The notes: a model not told the origin generated them from the sequence alone. A stretch of 64,000 bases of DNA from Oegoconia quadripuncta (GCA_949316235.1 OX438747.1:32584601-32648600); one strand, 5' to 3'; shown: positions 40,521 to 52,516, numbered from the stretch's first letter. Made by a program: numbers and translations.

Positions 40521-41149
40521 TATGTAGGTAGCGTGCGCGGTAAACTAATTTTAATAAAATAAATAAATCACCCATATAAATACATACATACGTTAATTGA
40601 ATACAAACAAACATACAACATACTTTCTTGTCCTTTTCTACGACTTTTTGTCAGTTCTGTGGCGAATGTAAATAAATTCCCTTTAAAAAATTTGCAGTTC
40701 CCATGCTGTTTCATAGAAAAGATTGGTCAGTGTCAATAAGTCGATATAAAAAGATAAAGTCGATGCATACAGGTTTTAATTTTTTTTCTGCCATTTTTAC
40801 CTAAGCACACATCAAATATGAATGTACACTGATTTTTTATTCAATTTCAGATTTAGTGGCTTTTAAAGCGGTAATCTGAGGTCACTCACTTCACTTTTTG
40901 GGGGTTTTATATGGCTTAGTGGATGGTCTGTCAGATACACGCCTGTATAACGAGTCATATTTCTTTCAGTCTCTTTAGCATAGAAATTATAGTCACCAAA
41001 CGCTACCTACCAGACTTTCGTATAAAGATTTAATGTGGACACAAACGCGATTAGGAGATACAACGAGATAACACATTATCGTACTCCTATCATGCAGTTT
41101 GTAAACAAACACAAGGTCAAGCTGACTAGAAAATGAAAAAAATTAAATA

Positions 41150-41260
41150 AATTACCGTCCGCGTGTGTTCGGTCGCAGGAATTTTCCAATTTAATTTGAC
41201 ATGACAGACAGGCAGCTGGCCAGCAGCTGAGATTTCTTGACTTTGACAGCGGGAACGTTT
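41150..41260 (-). promoter_or_regulatory. Possible upstream untranslated exon of the amine oxidase
   Basis: On the minus strand a locally G+C-richer stretch ends CACACGCGGACG followed by GTAATTT, a donor-like site. It is the only promoter-like spot I see between 34.9 and 46 kb on that strand. Weak. The rest of 40530-41600 shows no gene or repeat. Confidence 0.15.
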
Positions 41261-41605
41261 CTGTTTACATAGAATTTTATGAAAGGGAACGAAAAATACT
41301 TTTAGCCAGGAAAATTGCAAATCTAAAGTCAATATTTGAGGATTATCTTTCGCTTTCTACTCTTTCTGAAACCTGCATTGCTTTGTATTGCAGAAAGCCT
41401 CTCATGCCTAAACATAGCTGTGCAAAAAAGCGCATATTTTGACATTTCGTTCTGTAATCGAAAGAGCAAAGAGCCAGAAAAAAATGAGACCTAAGTAGAT
41501 TCTTAGTTGTTTTTCTATGATGTCTGTCACAGTTTGTGATGTATTTGAGCGAGTAGGGCTACTGTATAGTTTCATATCCCTGTCTATGATCTATTCTTTC
41601 CCTTT

Positions 41606-41775
41606 AACATGTGTACCAGAGTTACAGAAGTTTTCATTTATAATAACAATTATTTACAAAAAAAATGTATTTATGATGATATTATATTATTATTGGTATC
41701 AACCATCTGGTATCCACAACGCAAGCCTATACTTATTTAGTGTGGAACTAGATGGCATTGTGTGTATAACTTTAT
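41606..41775 (+). mobile_element. SINE family 2, head missing
   Basis: CATGTGTACCAGAGTTACAG to GATGGCATTGTGTGTATAAC matches the SINE2 body, lacking the tRNA-like part. Confidence 0.7.
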
Positions 41776-42113
41776 ATTTTCGGCCTCTATCATAAAAATA
41801 TTTCATATAGAATGCGGTTCAACGTCAAACATTATCCCTAGGATACAAAAATAGAATTTAGAACGTATAAAATTGTGGCTGTAAAATCTGAGAGAATTAT
41901 GCTATACTAACAATCTAAAGTAAACGGCATGGAAGAGATAAATGTCAGACTTTGTATGATTCCACTATAATTCTGCCTTAGCTTTGAAGCTCGTGTCCGA
42001 ATACTATGGGAAATGTCCCATCTTCCACGGTCACTGTAGGGGCCAGCCACTAGGGAATAAATCACAAAATTCTCACCATTGATCACGAGAATCAGATTCT
42101 CGTTTGTGAATTA

Positions 42114-42438
42114 CGCCTCCGTGGCTCAATGTAAACAACATTGGGTTTACGATTCGGAGGTCGCGGGTTCGATCCCCAGCGGGGTACATATTTAAGTAGT
42201 CGGTTTGGTTGGTGGTAGGGCGTTTTAAATGTCCTCCTGGCTAGCTACCACCAACTTTTCTAAATCTGCCGCCAATCAGCAATGTTAATATAGCATTGTT
42301 GTGTTCCGGTTGTCAGAGATAAAATAGCCAGTCCCCCAAATGTGTTGGGGTTTCCGGGTCAGTACGCTTCCACCTTCGACCTCATCTTCACTTAGCATCA
42401 GGTGTGAAAGTACCAACCCGTTGTGCATAAAAAAAAAA
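42114..42438 (+). mobile_element. SINE family 1, full length, forward
   Basis: The best forward reference copy: GCCTCCGTGGCTCAATGTAA (A box), GGTTCGATCCC (B box), body, GTTGTGCAT and A-tail. 42440-43370 beyond it has no gene; only a LINE tail (43085-43150, AATAAAGTGTATTTGTATTG) is recognisable. Confidence 0.9.
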
Positions 42439-43379
42439 TCAATAGCCTACAGAACTCCACAGCTGGACATAGCGTCTTCCATGAGGCAATTTGTCCTACG
42501 TAATCGCAATGACATGACGTTTTTAAGTGATGACGAAATAATTATTTTTTTTAAATTTGATTTGACAGCTTGCACTTTATTCTAAACTAAAACCAGGAAT
42601 TTTATTTGAAACATTTTTATTTTAAATTAAAAAATCTATACATTTATAAACTAAATCACATTTTCTTGACAAATATTTACAAGTAAATCAAATGCACACA
42701 TCACATCATAAGCGATACTAAACACAAACGGAATCGTTTAGTCCTAACAAGGATTTTCTTTCTGTCAACAAAATTTCTAATTAAAACTTTGCAGTGTGAC
42801 ACAGTCATGTATATAGGTTATGGACAAAAATCCAACGATATCATAAATTTGCTTATGGTTTATTTGACAATGGACGGAGGAATTAATGCATACCTCCACA
42901 TACTTGTTGATTGGACCCTGTAATCATAACTGCAATCGTTAACAGTCAACATCTCTCTCACAATGGGTTCCTTTAAGAAAAGTATCTTCACTGTGATGTC
43001 GCTTGGGCAAAAACAAAACAAGTAAATAGATAATTAATCATTTAAATAATTAAACAAGTAAATAAATAAAATATAGTAATGTGTTTTGTAAAATGTATGT
43101 TCTCCTATTGTACAATAAAGTGTATTTGTATTGTATTGTATTGTAAATAAACAAAGGTCACCGTATATATTTCCTTCTTCCTTGTTTTGCAAACATATGT
43201 GTGTGTTTACAAAATGTATAAATAAATAATATTTCAATAAATTTCAAATTGCTGTCATCTACACTATGCTGTCATCAACTATTTCTACATATTATATTCC
43301 TTATATTTAAACTGTAGCTTCTACGACTACATCTGATACTTCATGTATATAACAGGTAGATTGCGTTGTTTATTTTAGT

Positions 43380-43518
43380 TTTAGTTTAGTTATTCCTTTA
43401 GTTTTGTACTGAGTTGTTAGTAATTTGTGGATAATGCTGCTGGTTTTACAATCATCCATATTTGTTTGTTAATAATGTTGTAAGTTATACACACTGTAAA
43501 ACTGTTTATTGTCCCTAA

Positions 43519-43553
<35 letters not shown>
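43380..43553 (+). mobile_element. Poly(A)-ended retroposed 3' UTR
   Basis: A+T-rich sequence ends CTAATAAATT followed by 28 A residues. The long pure A-run implies a recent retroposed transcript end; source unknown. Confidence 0.5.
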
Positions 43554-43959
43554 CATCAAATTGTTATTGTCCTATGTCGGGTTTGCTGGAACCACAGCTG
43601 GAACGTATCTCTTTTAAGGATTTTTTTTTGTGTATGCAATAAAGACTTATAATAATAATAGTCAAAATCGGATCTATTGATCCCACCTCACAGCTTAAGG
43701 CTCCGCCCGTACCAATACCGAAAGGAAACACGGTAGAATTAAGCATTTTTCAAAAATTTTATGAAATCTCAAAAAGTAAAAAAACCAATTCATTCGATAT
43801 TGTTCACTTAAGTCGATAAAAATTACAACAGTAATTTAGTTTCTCAAAATTCTGAATTATTCAACGTCGACGATAGCGATTGCGTTACGTAATCGAGCCG
43901 ACAATTAGCTAAAACCTGTTTACAATGTTAACGATTAATAATACAGTATGTAAAGTGCC

Positions 43960-44410
43960 TCACATTTCAATTATAATTGAATTCTTCATTACGAGAAGCT
44001 ATAAATTATGTAACAAAACATTCAGGGGTTCCCAACATTTATAAACAAAGTGAGAACAAAGCGAGTAACAAGTCCATCAAGGAGCTCCAGTGTCAATCTT
44101 CTGGCTCCATCTTCAGAATCTCATCATCACGTGTATGTGTTCATGGCAACAAAACAAACTAGCGCAAATTCGACTACATTGCCATTTGCCATCAGGATGT
44201 TCTCCTACATCCCGGCTCCATCATCAGATCAGCTCGATGGTAAAACATTAATATGCCAAATTTGAGCTCAATCAAGTGGTCGAAAAATTGTTTGTAAATT
44301 TTAAAAAGGACAACTTATATGGCTAAATAAAAGCTTGCATAAACCAAAAAACCAGACAGCATATTATGTATTTTGCAGGCGCCATGTTGGATTATTTACC
44401 ATAAAATGTA
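43960..44410. repeat. Unassigned repeat-like sequence
   Basis: Part of it (AAACCAGACAGCATATTATG, TTTTGCAGGCGCCATGTTGG) is matched in reverse at 33950-33990 (GAAATATGCTGTCTGGTTTT). It includes a short open frame 43977-44159 with no recognisable product. Confidence 0.35.
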
Positions 44411-44421
44411 TCGGACACTCA

Positions 44422-44752
44422 GGCCCGTATTAATAAACCGTTCTCAAGATTGAGAACAGTCTTGTCACCAAGTAAACGTATTGATTAATAAACCTAACTT
44501 AAGACCTGAAAAGCACGTGCATACTCAAGCAGTACTCACTTGAGAGGTGAGCGTATTAATAAACGAAACTCAAGACTATCATTCATTCGCCGCTTAGGAG
44601 AATACTTGAGAAGTGATCTCAGCAGAGTAGACCTCAAGATTGGTTTATAAATTAGCACGGAACTTGAGATAGCATCAACTGCTTAAGACGCATTTCGGTT
44701 GATACAGCCTCAAGTCAAGACTTCTATTGAGATTGATTTATTAATACGGGCC
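44422..44752. mobile_element. Harbinger-type MITE, 331 bp
   Basis: Termini GGCCCGTATTAATAAACC and inverse. Flanks TCA and TAA fit a 3-bp TNA duplication. Internally it repeats variants of CTCAAG/CTTGAG many times. Confidence 0.75.
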
Positions 44753-44832
44753 TAAGTCCTTCAACGGACAATAAGATTATGAAAATAAACTTGCTGTCCA
44801 TAGCAGTCGCTTACACAAAGTCACTAAGTCAT

Positions 44833-45062
44833 TCAACAATGTATACACTTTTACAATAAGGTTCCGGTAGACATTCAAAACTTGCCTTTAAATAAATTTA
44901 AAACAACCATTAATCGGTAACTATGTGCCAAAGGCTATTATTATAAAATTTCTAACTATCTGGATCAGGGGAGACTGCCTAGTGAATGAGCGATAACTGT
45001 ATGTCATGACGACTTCAAATGTTATTCTTATAACTTAGGAAATAAAACATTTTTTAATTTGT
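44833..45062 (+). mobile_element. LINE 3' end with internal deletion
   Basis: [19 protein letters not shown] is followed by a frame break and KGYYYKISNYLD, then a jump to the 3' UTR (GGGGAGACTGCCTAGTGAAT) and AATTTG tail. Confidence 0.65.
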
Positions 45063-45189
45063 ACAGGGTGAAATTTAATTAGTATAATTCCTCTTTCACT
45101 TGTGACTCCTCACCTGATCACAAACAACTTCCACCAAGGAACCATACAAAGTAAACTAAACCATACTGAAACCACATTTAGTATTTTTT

Positions 45190-45450
45190 TTTTTTTTATA
45201 TGAGAGGGCGGCAAACGAGCATGCGGGTCACCTGATGGAAAGCAATCACCGCCGCCCATGGACACCCGCAACACCAAAAGGGTCACAGATGCGTTGCCGG
45301 CCTTTGAGGAAGGTGTAGGCTCGTTTCTTGAAGGTTCCAATGTCGTACTCGTTCAGAATACCGCTGCCGGAAGTCCGTCCCACAGGGTGGTCGTACGTGG
45401 TAAGAAGTTTCTTGAGAAACGTACAGTGGTAGACTTCCACTCATCCAGGT
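45190..45450 (-). mobile_element. LINE 3' end, reverse ([19 protein letters not shown] family)
   Basis: Reverse of the 22716/33545 family. A T-run, ATATGAGAGG, then antisense of [19 protein letters not shown] and [14 protein letters not shown]. Confidence 0.75.
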
Positions 45451-45546
45451 GATGTGGATGGAAATTTAATTTTCGGCGTGAAGTATATCGGTTAAATATT
45501 GAGTTCTATGTGATTTCGGCACTCAATTAGAACAGAACCGACCCTT

Positions 45547-45832
45547 TTTTTTTTATGCACAACGGGTTAGCACTTGACCTCAATCATACCTGATGTTAAG
45601 TGAAGATGAGGTCGAAGGTGGAAGCATACTGACCCGGAAACCCCAACACATTTGGGGGACTGGCTATCTTATCTCTGACAACCGGAACACAACAATGCTA
45701 TTAACATGGCCAGGCGGACAGTTGAGATGCCCTACCACCAACCAAACCGAGTACTAAATATGTACACCGCTGGGGATCGAACCCGCGACCTCCGTAACGT
45801 AAATGTTGTTTACATTGAGCCACGGAAGTGGT
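45547..45832 (-). mobile_element. SINE family 1 with internal deletion
   Basis: Normal tail and head, but the GCTTGGCGGCAGATTTAGAT block is missing after ATTAACATGG. Confidence 0.8.
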
Positions 45833-46025
45833 TTACTTTGTACGCGTAATCGAAAATTTTTTGTTCGAATTCGACTATGGTTACTTGGGGCAAAGTTGTT
45901 CATAAGAGTGTCACCAGTTAATCGAAATTGCACGAATTCAAATTCAACATTATGATGATCATGGCCATATGAAGTTACTGTCATCCACATTGTTCAGATC
46001 CAGAACTGCTTCAGTAACCGTAGGC

Positions 46026-48726
46026 TTAGCCGTCGGTAGGGGGCTGCCACGTGACCGCGCGCATCTTGCGATTAATTTCCTGTAAAAAAAAAGAAAAACA
46101 AATAATCCGTGTGTCTCGGCGAAACGTCAAATACAACTCGTGGATTGGTCTATGAAATGAAGCACAAAATGTCAATAGCTTTGTTGTGTTCCGGTTGTCA
46201 GAGATAGTCAGTCCCATAAATAAACTTCTTCAAACGTCTAGCATTTATTTCAACGTAAGATACATGATATCATTTGTTGAATGTCAATTTAAATCTATTG
46301 GAAATAAAAATAGGGCTAAGCATTTTTCGGTCAGTCAGTATGTCCGAGCTACCACCGCTTCGGAAAGGGAAATCATCTGTGGGAAAAGAAGCGGCGCAAG
46401 AAACCCATAGAATAATTTTTCTTTTCTTTGCTTTTTTTTATATATATAAAAGTATACAACTAATACAATTTTATAATTTTTAGGAGCTGGGCGAAGTATA
46501 CCAAGCATTTCTGTCATTCAGGTAGTCACTAATTTTGTAATAACCTTTTTTGTTAATGTTGTTTTGACATGGTTTTTAAATTGTTTCGGGAATAGGACGG
46601 GGCTACCGTTAACCGGCTAACGTTCGCGCTTTTTTGTGTCGCAAAATTAAGTTTTCGCGCAAATGAACCATCGCGCAATTAAACTTTCGAGCAATGGTAC
46701 TTTCGCAGTATCTTCTTCGCGCTGTTGTCATTTGAGCTATCGTCTTTCGCTATTGCGTAGTATACCTATGAGGGAGTATGGGCCATAGTCCACCACGCTG
46801 GGCCAATGCGGGTTGGAGACTTCACATGCCTTTGAATTTTTATTTCTCAGGCATTCAGGTTTCCTCACGATGTTTTCCTTTACCATAAAGCAGTCGGATA
46901 AATGCGCATAATTAAATTTAAAAACTCATTGGTACATGGCCTGCCTGGGAATCGAACCCGGATCTCCTAAATTGAGAGACCGCTGAGCCACCGACGACGC
47001 TCTCGAGTAATAATATGTCATGACGATTTCAAATATACCACCAGTGGTGGTGGATGGGAGAAATAGTTGCATCTGCCACCAATGGGAATAAAGGGAAAAA
47101 CATTCCAGTGGTTTCAAAATGATTAATGCTTGCCTGCAGTATGAGATGGCAGCGCGCGATCTGAGAGGGTCGCAGCTGCGGCGTGGGGTCGCGGGTGCGG
47201 TCCCCGCCCGACGCTGGGTTCTCGCGCTGGGCTCGCCGGAGCGCGCGACGTCGGCGGGCACGCGCTGTCGCTACATAGTCAAAACTATTTAAATACTAGC
47301 TTTCCTCCTGCGACTTCGTCCGCGTGGGAAGATTTCATCAAAATCGGTTCAACAAAAAAAATTGCCTATATGTTAATCCAGGTCCCAATCTGCCTACCAA
47401 CCAAATTTCATCCAAATCCGTACCCACATATGAATGAATTCTTTTGGGAAAAATTTCAATGATATTTTTCTTCTAGAGAAAAGTAAAGTCGGCCACATGA
47501 TACAATTTCATAAAGAGAATACCTAAGTAGCCAGTACTATAACAGTATGCACATGTTCTTCTGGTCTCCAAGTTAGGTTTATTAATCAACACTTGGGACC
47601 GGTCACAAGACTGTTCTCAATCTTGAGAATGGTTTATTAATACGGGCCAAAAATTATTGTTCTGCTTCAAAACTTACCACTCTCCTTCTCCTTCTTGTAG
47701 TCATCATCAAGGTTCGACAGCGATCTCTTCTTCGGGGTCTGTAAATAAAATTATTTTCTCATTTATAGTGATTCAAAGATGCAAAAACATTGTCCTATGG
47801 ACTATATTGTGCACTCCATGGCTCGCTAGGAACTCAGAGATACATGAAATCTGGAAATGCCTACTGTTAAAGAGGAAGAGGAACAGATACTGTAAAAAGT
47901 ACAAGGACGTACTAGCAGGACACAAATATGTTCTAGCTTGGAACCTGCTCAATTTGAAATGATGGGCATGACTCTCGATGGAGGTTAACCCACACACCGA
48001 CGCAAACCACGACCACATCTGATTATGGCTAGAAAAACTGATTGCAGATAAAGTGAGAAAAAAAAAATCATACAGTTATGGTTCACTGGTACACAGTTCA
48101 ATGACCTATGATAATTTGAATACTAGAAACAGAAAGAAACAAAATTCCAACAATTGATATTGTGCCATTTTTTGGCGTGCAAATATCATCGTCTTAAAGC
48201 ATGATACAAATTATTAAACAAGTCAAATTAATATTAATTATTAACGATAAATTAATTAATTTCAACATCAGAAAATATGCAATAAAAAGAAAAATAAATT
48301 ACTTGTCGCTCAGAATTTCCGATACTGAATAATAAACCCTTCTCTAGAAAATATGCGAACACCTGCTTTTTAAATATTTTATCGCCATTTCGACCCAATG
48401 TCCTGCAGCCTAAAAGTGTTTGGCTTAGCCTTACCCGTCTCTTTTGTTTCTGATAGTGTTGAGAGTCGTAGAATTGTGGCTGCGAGCGCCTCACCCTGCC
48501 GGTGCGCCGTCTAATGTCTTCCACCGCGGGCAGATGGTCTGCCGCACGACGGGCAGCGAAGAATGTGTGACCACATTTACAGGCCTTCGACGCTACCGCC
48601 ACCTGTAAACATTTCGATAAATATCTGAGAATTAGGTACGTTAGGATGACAAGTTCTCAACTCAAAAGTACCAACCTGCATTAAGCATTTAGGGCAGCTC
48701 TTTGCTATCATTTTATGTTTTCCCAT
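46026..48726 (-). CDS. C16orf87: UPF0547 family protein (C16orf87 homologue), five exons
   Basis: Minus-strand exons: 48726-48676 (ATG), 48602-48435, 47738-47678, 47270-47134 and 46079-46026 (stop TAA). All joins keep frame; 156 residues, close to the vertebrate protein's length. The start MGKHKMIAKSCPKC and CKCGHTFFAAR form the family's paired-CxxC zinc-ribbon-like N-terminus. A basic middle (RRRTGRVRR) and arginine-rich exon 4 follow. The last exon begins EINRKM, the conserved C-terminal helix of the family. Intron 4 has a GC donor (CAG|GCAAGC), the usual consensus for GC-AG introns. The molecular function of the family is not established; small basic zinc-binding proteins of this kind are often nuclear. 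Introns hold SINE4, an RTE tail and part of a Harbinger MITE. Confidence 0.85.
46300..46600 (-). mobile_element. LINE 3' end, reverse
   Basis: GGAAAAGAAGCGGCGCAAGA and TTCTGTCATTCAGGTAGTCA are 3' UTR/C-terminal blocks of a common lepidopteran LINE. Degenerate. Confidence 0.45.
46624..46755. repeat. Second degenerate 16-nt TTCG array
   Basis: TCG at 46624, 46639, 46655, 46671, 46687, 46703 and 46717: four consecutive intervals of exactly 16. The unit skeleton is TTTCGCGCAAATgnac. It is unrelated in flanks to the 7847 array but shares its rhythm and motif. It lies in the last intron of the UPF0547 gene. Confidence 0.7.
46758..46998 (-). mobile_element. SINE family 4 (tRNA-derived)
   Basis: In reverse: GCGTCGTCGGTGGCTCAGCG (A box) and GGGTTCGATTCCCAGGCAGG (B box), then a body with CATCGTGAGGAAACCTGAAT and CCAACCCGCATTGGCCCAGC. 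Confidence 0.75.
47290..47420 (+). mobile_element. RTE-type LINE 3' fragment
   Basis: CTAGCTTTCCTCCTGCGACT, TATGTTAATCCAGGTCCCAA and CCAAATTTCATCCAAATCCG. Confidence 0.6.
47549..47649. mobile_element. Harbinger-type MITE, right end only
   Basis: TTAGGTTTATTAATCAACAC to GAATGGTTTATTAATACGGG, the terminal 100 bp of the 44422 family. Confidence 0.7.
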
Positions 48727-49129
48727 GATAAAACTGCGTCACGAATAACTCGAAGTTCGATAAAATCACATCAATCTAATCTCCATTTCTATTTTTGACA
48801 ATTTTAACCCGACTGCCAGGAAGGGTTATGTTTTGTTCATTTAAATATCTATTTTATTTATAAACACGTTTGCGTATGCATATATATAATAAATTTTTCA
48901 GTTTTTGGCAGTATTATCACCCTTTGCAACGTAGGTACGTTAACAAAGAGTAGTAACTAGGTATTTTACGAAAGGTAAAAAAATGTTATAGTGACAAGCA
49001 GCAAGGCTGCCAGGTGAAAAAATCCAGCCACCCTACACTTCCGTTTAGAAAAAGTCGTAGGTAGTCGGAAAAACAATCCTACAACACTAATAGACCCAAT
49101 CTATAAAAACTTGAAGATTAATAACGGCA

Positions 49130-49985
49130 TAATATTGTGCAGCAAAAGTTAGTGATGGTGTACAAGTGAAGGTAAGTATAAATTACAGTGCGTAACGAAG
49201 CTTTCGGGTTCCCACAAGAAGTCGCCAAAATCTTTTGTAAAGCATTCTGCCACTTTACTGAAGAATGACTTGACCGTGACCATCCTCCGTATTTAGGGTG
49301 TAATGTTAAGTGTGCACAGGCGATTATTCCGTAACTGTTATAGATATCAAAAAACTTTAAACTGATATCGAAAGTACGTACTTTACCTAATGAGTCAAAT
49401 GACTAATAACTTTTTAAAAATAAAACGAGAAATATCCCAAAAAATTATATTAAACACTCCCATACATTTTATTTCTTAGTAAGTACAAAATTTTGTACCT
49501 ATTCAAAGCAGATGTTCGAAGTGACGTCCTCGTTGTGCAATACAATGACGAGCTCTATTTATAGTTTCTAAATGAACTTTCCTTAACATTTGCGGAGTAA
49601 TTAAAGCAATTGCACGACGTACACGATTCTGTAACTCTTCTTGGCTGTGTACTCGCTCAGGGTACACGTGTTCTTGGACAAATCCCCATAGGAAGAAATC
49701 ACAAGGCGTGAGATCCGGTGATCTGGCAGGTCAAGGGGTTGCACTATTATTAGCTGTCATTTTACTCATTAGGTAAAGTATTTTCGATATCAGTCTTTTG
49801 ATATCTATAATAGTTACGGAATAATCGCCCGTGCACACTTAACGTTTACACCCTGTATATGCCAAGTATATGACTAATTACTTGTTTGACTGAGACTGAC
49901 TTATATGCTGAAGAAATAAGAGAAATAATACATGGCTGTATGGGCTTAGATCCCTTTGCCTTCTCCAAGAGGAAAGAATAAAACG
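49130..49985 (-). repeat. 11.3-kb-family repeat split by a mariner-type element
   Basis: 49136-49282 (ATTGTGCAGCAAAAGTTAGT ... GAATGACTTGACCGTGACCA) and 49861-49985 (GAAGAAATAAGAGAAATAAT ... CCTTTGCCTTCTCC) are the two halves of the repeat at 11335, inverted. 48730-49130 before it holds no recognisable gene. Confidence 0.65.
49296..49858 (-). mobile_element. Mariner-type element with transposase C-terminal remnant
   Basis: Inverted ends of about 100 bp (AGGGTGTAATGTTAAGTGTG; CGTTTACACCCT region inverse). The minus strand reads PARSPDLTPCDFFLWGFVQE ... EELQNRVRRAIALITPQML ... HLETINRARHCIAQRG, stop, which is the C-terminal third of a mariner/IS630-type transposase. An in-frame TGA sits just before PARSPD. 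It is deleted upstream. Confidence 0.7.
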
Positions 49986-50074
49986 AGAAAAGAAAATCCA
50001 TATCCTGTCTGTGTTGAATTTGAAATGAATATATTTAATTTCTATAATAAAATATCTTCGTTTTGTATTTTTAC

Positions 50075-52027
50075 ATGCCTATTATGTCGGACAGTGAAAG
50101 TTACAGTTCAGAATCGAGTGATTCAGCAGATGAGGATTTTGTATGCAACTACTGTGGCAAACAATGTTCTAGTATTGATGCAGTTTCTAAGCATACAGCT
50201 ATCTGCCCCAAAAGACTACGCAGAGAATTAAAATTAACTTGCAAATGGTGCAACATGAAGTTCAAGAATAGAGGAAATTTAGTCACGCACGCTTTTCATT
50301 TGCACGGAGATTCTAGGTAAATATTTTTACATGTCTGTGATGATTGTGTGTACAATCTTGAAATGAAATTTTGTTTGTTGCAAAAATTATAGGAAAAATA
50401 CGAGTAAAACTCAGTAGCTACATAATATGTATCGTTGACTTTATTACATTTTTTTTTTATTTATTTATTTATTTATTTAACACTTTATTGTATATAAGCA
50501 TACACGTCAAACAACTGTTGGCTGCCTAGTGACGTTGAAATTAGGAATATAGCTAGTCAACTTAAAAAATCAATAAAATTTACACTACCTACTGTGTTTT
50601 ATTGCATTTTTATATAATATTCTTTGTCAAGACTGTATTGAATCAAGTGTTTGGTTTTTATTTGATAAATAGGATTGATATAAATTGATTTGAAAGTAAT
50701 AGCTTAGATTGACATAGTACAGATCTTAACAACCTATATGAAATTCAATATAAAAAGATGACAGAAACTGTTGAGAATTTGATGAGGCCACCCTTAACAA
50801 CAAAAGTGTTAAAAAGGTGTTGAACTTATATAATTTGATCAATTGTTAATATTATTTTACTAAGAATTTACACATTAATCTTGTGATGATTGATCACACT
50901 ACAACAATTTGAAAGGAAGTTATTCAGTTTTGTGAACTCATCGGTGTCTCGCTAAGTGTAGCGATTAAGGGGTACGATGGGACTGCCATACAAAATTTGT
51001 AGAAGTCCCTGTAAAAACTTAAAATTAAAAAAAAAAAAACAATTTGAAAGTGCTAAATAAATGTTCTTTTCTCTTTGTTCTTAAGGAAAGGACAAAATTA
51101 TGGTTGAGATGTGTTAACCAATGGCCCATTGGGTGTTATGGTTTTATTTGTTATGATTGAGAACCGCATATGTCTTCGAAATTGCTAGAGTTAAGCGTGC
51201 ACTGAAAAGAGAAGAAGATGTAGGAAACTCCATTACTGTAATTTTCAATATGACTTCCTTTTTTTAAATTCAGAATTTGAAAATGCATTCCTCAAAATAA
51301 TTCAAAAAAATTCAAGTCTTCTGTTTTGTCACAATGACACTAATAAACAGTTCCAAAGCTAGACCGGACACTGGCAGTAATGATTGATTGCCATTAAAAA
51401 AAAATAAAAAAATAATGTGTTCAATTTGAATTTTTTCATTATTTCAGCTACAAATCTTTGTCAACCAAGAAATTTACAAAGAAACGTGAATGCACAATAT
51501 GCAATCAGACATTTGTAAACTTGTGGCACCTCAAATTTCACATACGAGCAATGCACTTCAACCTAAAAGGTAAAATCCCTTATGCGGAGCTGAAAAAAGT
51601 GGATCAAGTGTGGTTTGAGAAAGTTCTTAACTCAAAATATATAATAGAAATAAGAAAAACAAGTCCTAATACTTTGGTAATGAGGAAATTGGAAGAAAAC
51701 GCATCTATAAAGGTGAACAGTGACAGTGGTACTATTGTAGATCTGTCTCATTTGTACCCTTTAAGCATTAGATCATTAAGAGTACAATGTAAGTTATGCA
51801 AGCAGTTATATTTCCAGCCAGACATGAAAAAACATGTAAATGAGGTGCATTTGAAAAATGTGAAACAACGCTGCAACAATTGCAACAGGTGTTTCACTAG
51901 GTATGCTCTTTATATTAAACACATCTGTAGTAAAAAGCCAAAGCTTAAAGGGGTATTTCAAGGCTCAACTAATATGGTTATAACAAGAGTCGAAAGTCTT
52001 AAGAAGACGAGTGAACCTCCTATGTAA
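50075..52027 (+). CDS. C2H2 zinc-finger protein, two exons
   Basis: Exon 1 is 50075-50316 (donor GTAAAT). Exon 2 is 51448-52027 after TTTCAG, joined through AG|C to give 273 residues. The ATG at 50084 (MSDSESYSSES) is an equally good start. An acidic serine-rich N-terminus is followed by fingers FVCNYC, LTCKWC, ECTIC (residues about 22-45, 55-78, 95-120), a spacer of about 75 residues with no finger, then VQCKLC and RCNNC. The first and last end in Cys instead of the second His. Likely a nuclear DNA- or RNA-binding protein; partner unknown. The intron holds a short LINE A-tail (51361-51415) and A+T-rich DNA. Confidence 0.8.
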
Positions 52028-52174
52028 ACTAGTTGGGAAAGCACATTCCATCTCATGCAACTGGTGTTGCCTGGTACCGACAATTTGTCTGCATTTTCCC
52101 GACATTTCATATGATGTCTAGCCTCCCGACAAAATGTAAATTTTCCCAAGAAACAGATTATTATAGGTAACTTT

Positions 52175-52516
52175 GGTCCGTATTAATAAACCAATCTCAA
52201 TACAAGTCTTGAGGCTGTATCACCCGAGATGCGTCTTAAGCAGTTGACGCTATCTCAAGCTATGTGCTAATTTATAAACCAATCTTGTGGTCTACTCAGC
52301 TGAGATTTCTTCTCAATAATTCGTCTCAACGGCGAATGAATGATAGTCTTGAGTTTCGTTTATTAATATGTGAAACTCTACGCACATCTCAAGTGAGTAC
52401 TACTTGAGTATGCATGTGCGTTTCAGGTCTCAAGTAAGGTTTATTAATCAACATGTTTACTTGAGACTGGTCACAAAACTATTCTCAATCTTGAGAATGG
52501 TTTATTAATACGGGCC
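52175..52516. mobile_element. Harbinger-type MITE
   Basis: GGTCCGTATTAATAAACC at left, GGTTTATTAATACGGGCC at right, flanks TTT/TTA. It starts 148 bp after the zinc-finger stop codon. Confidence 0.75.
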
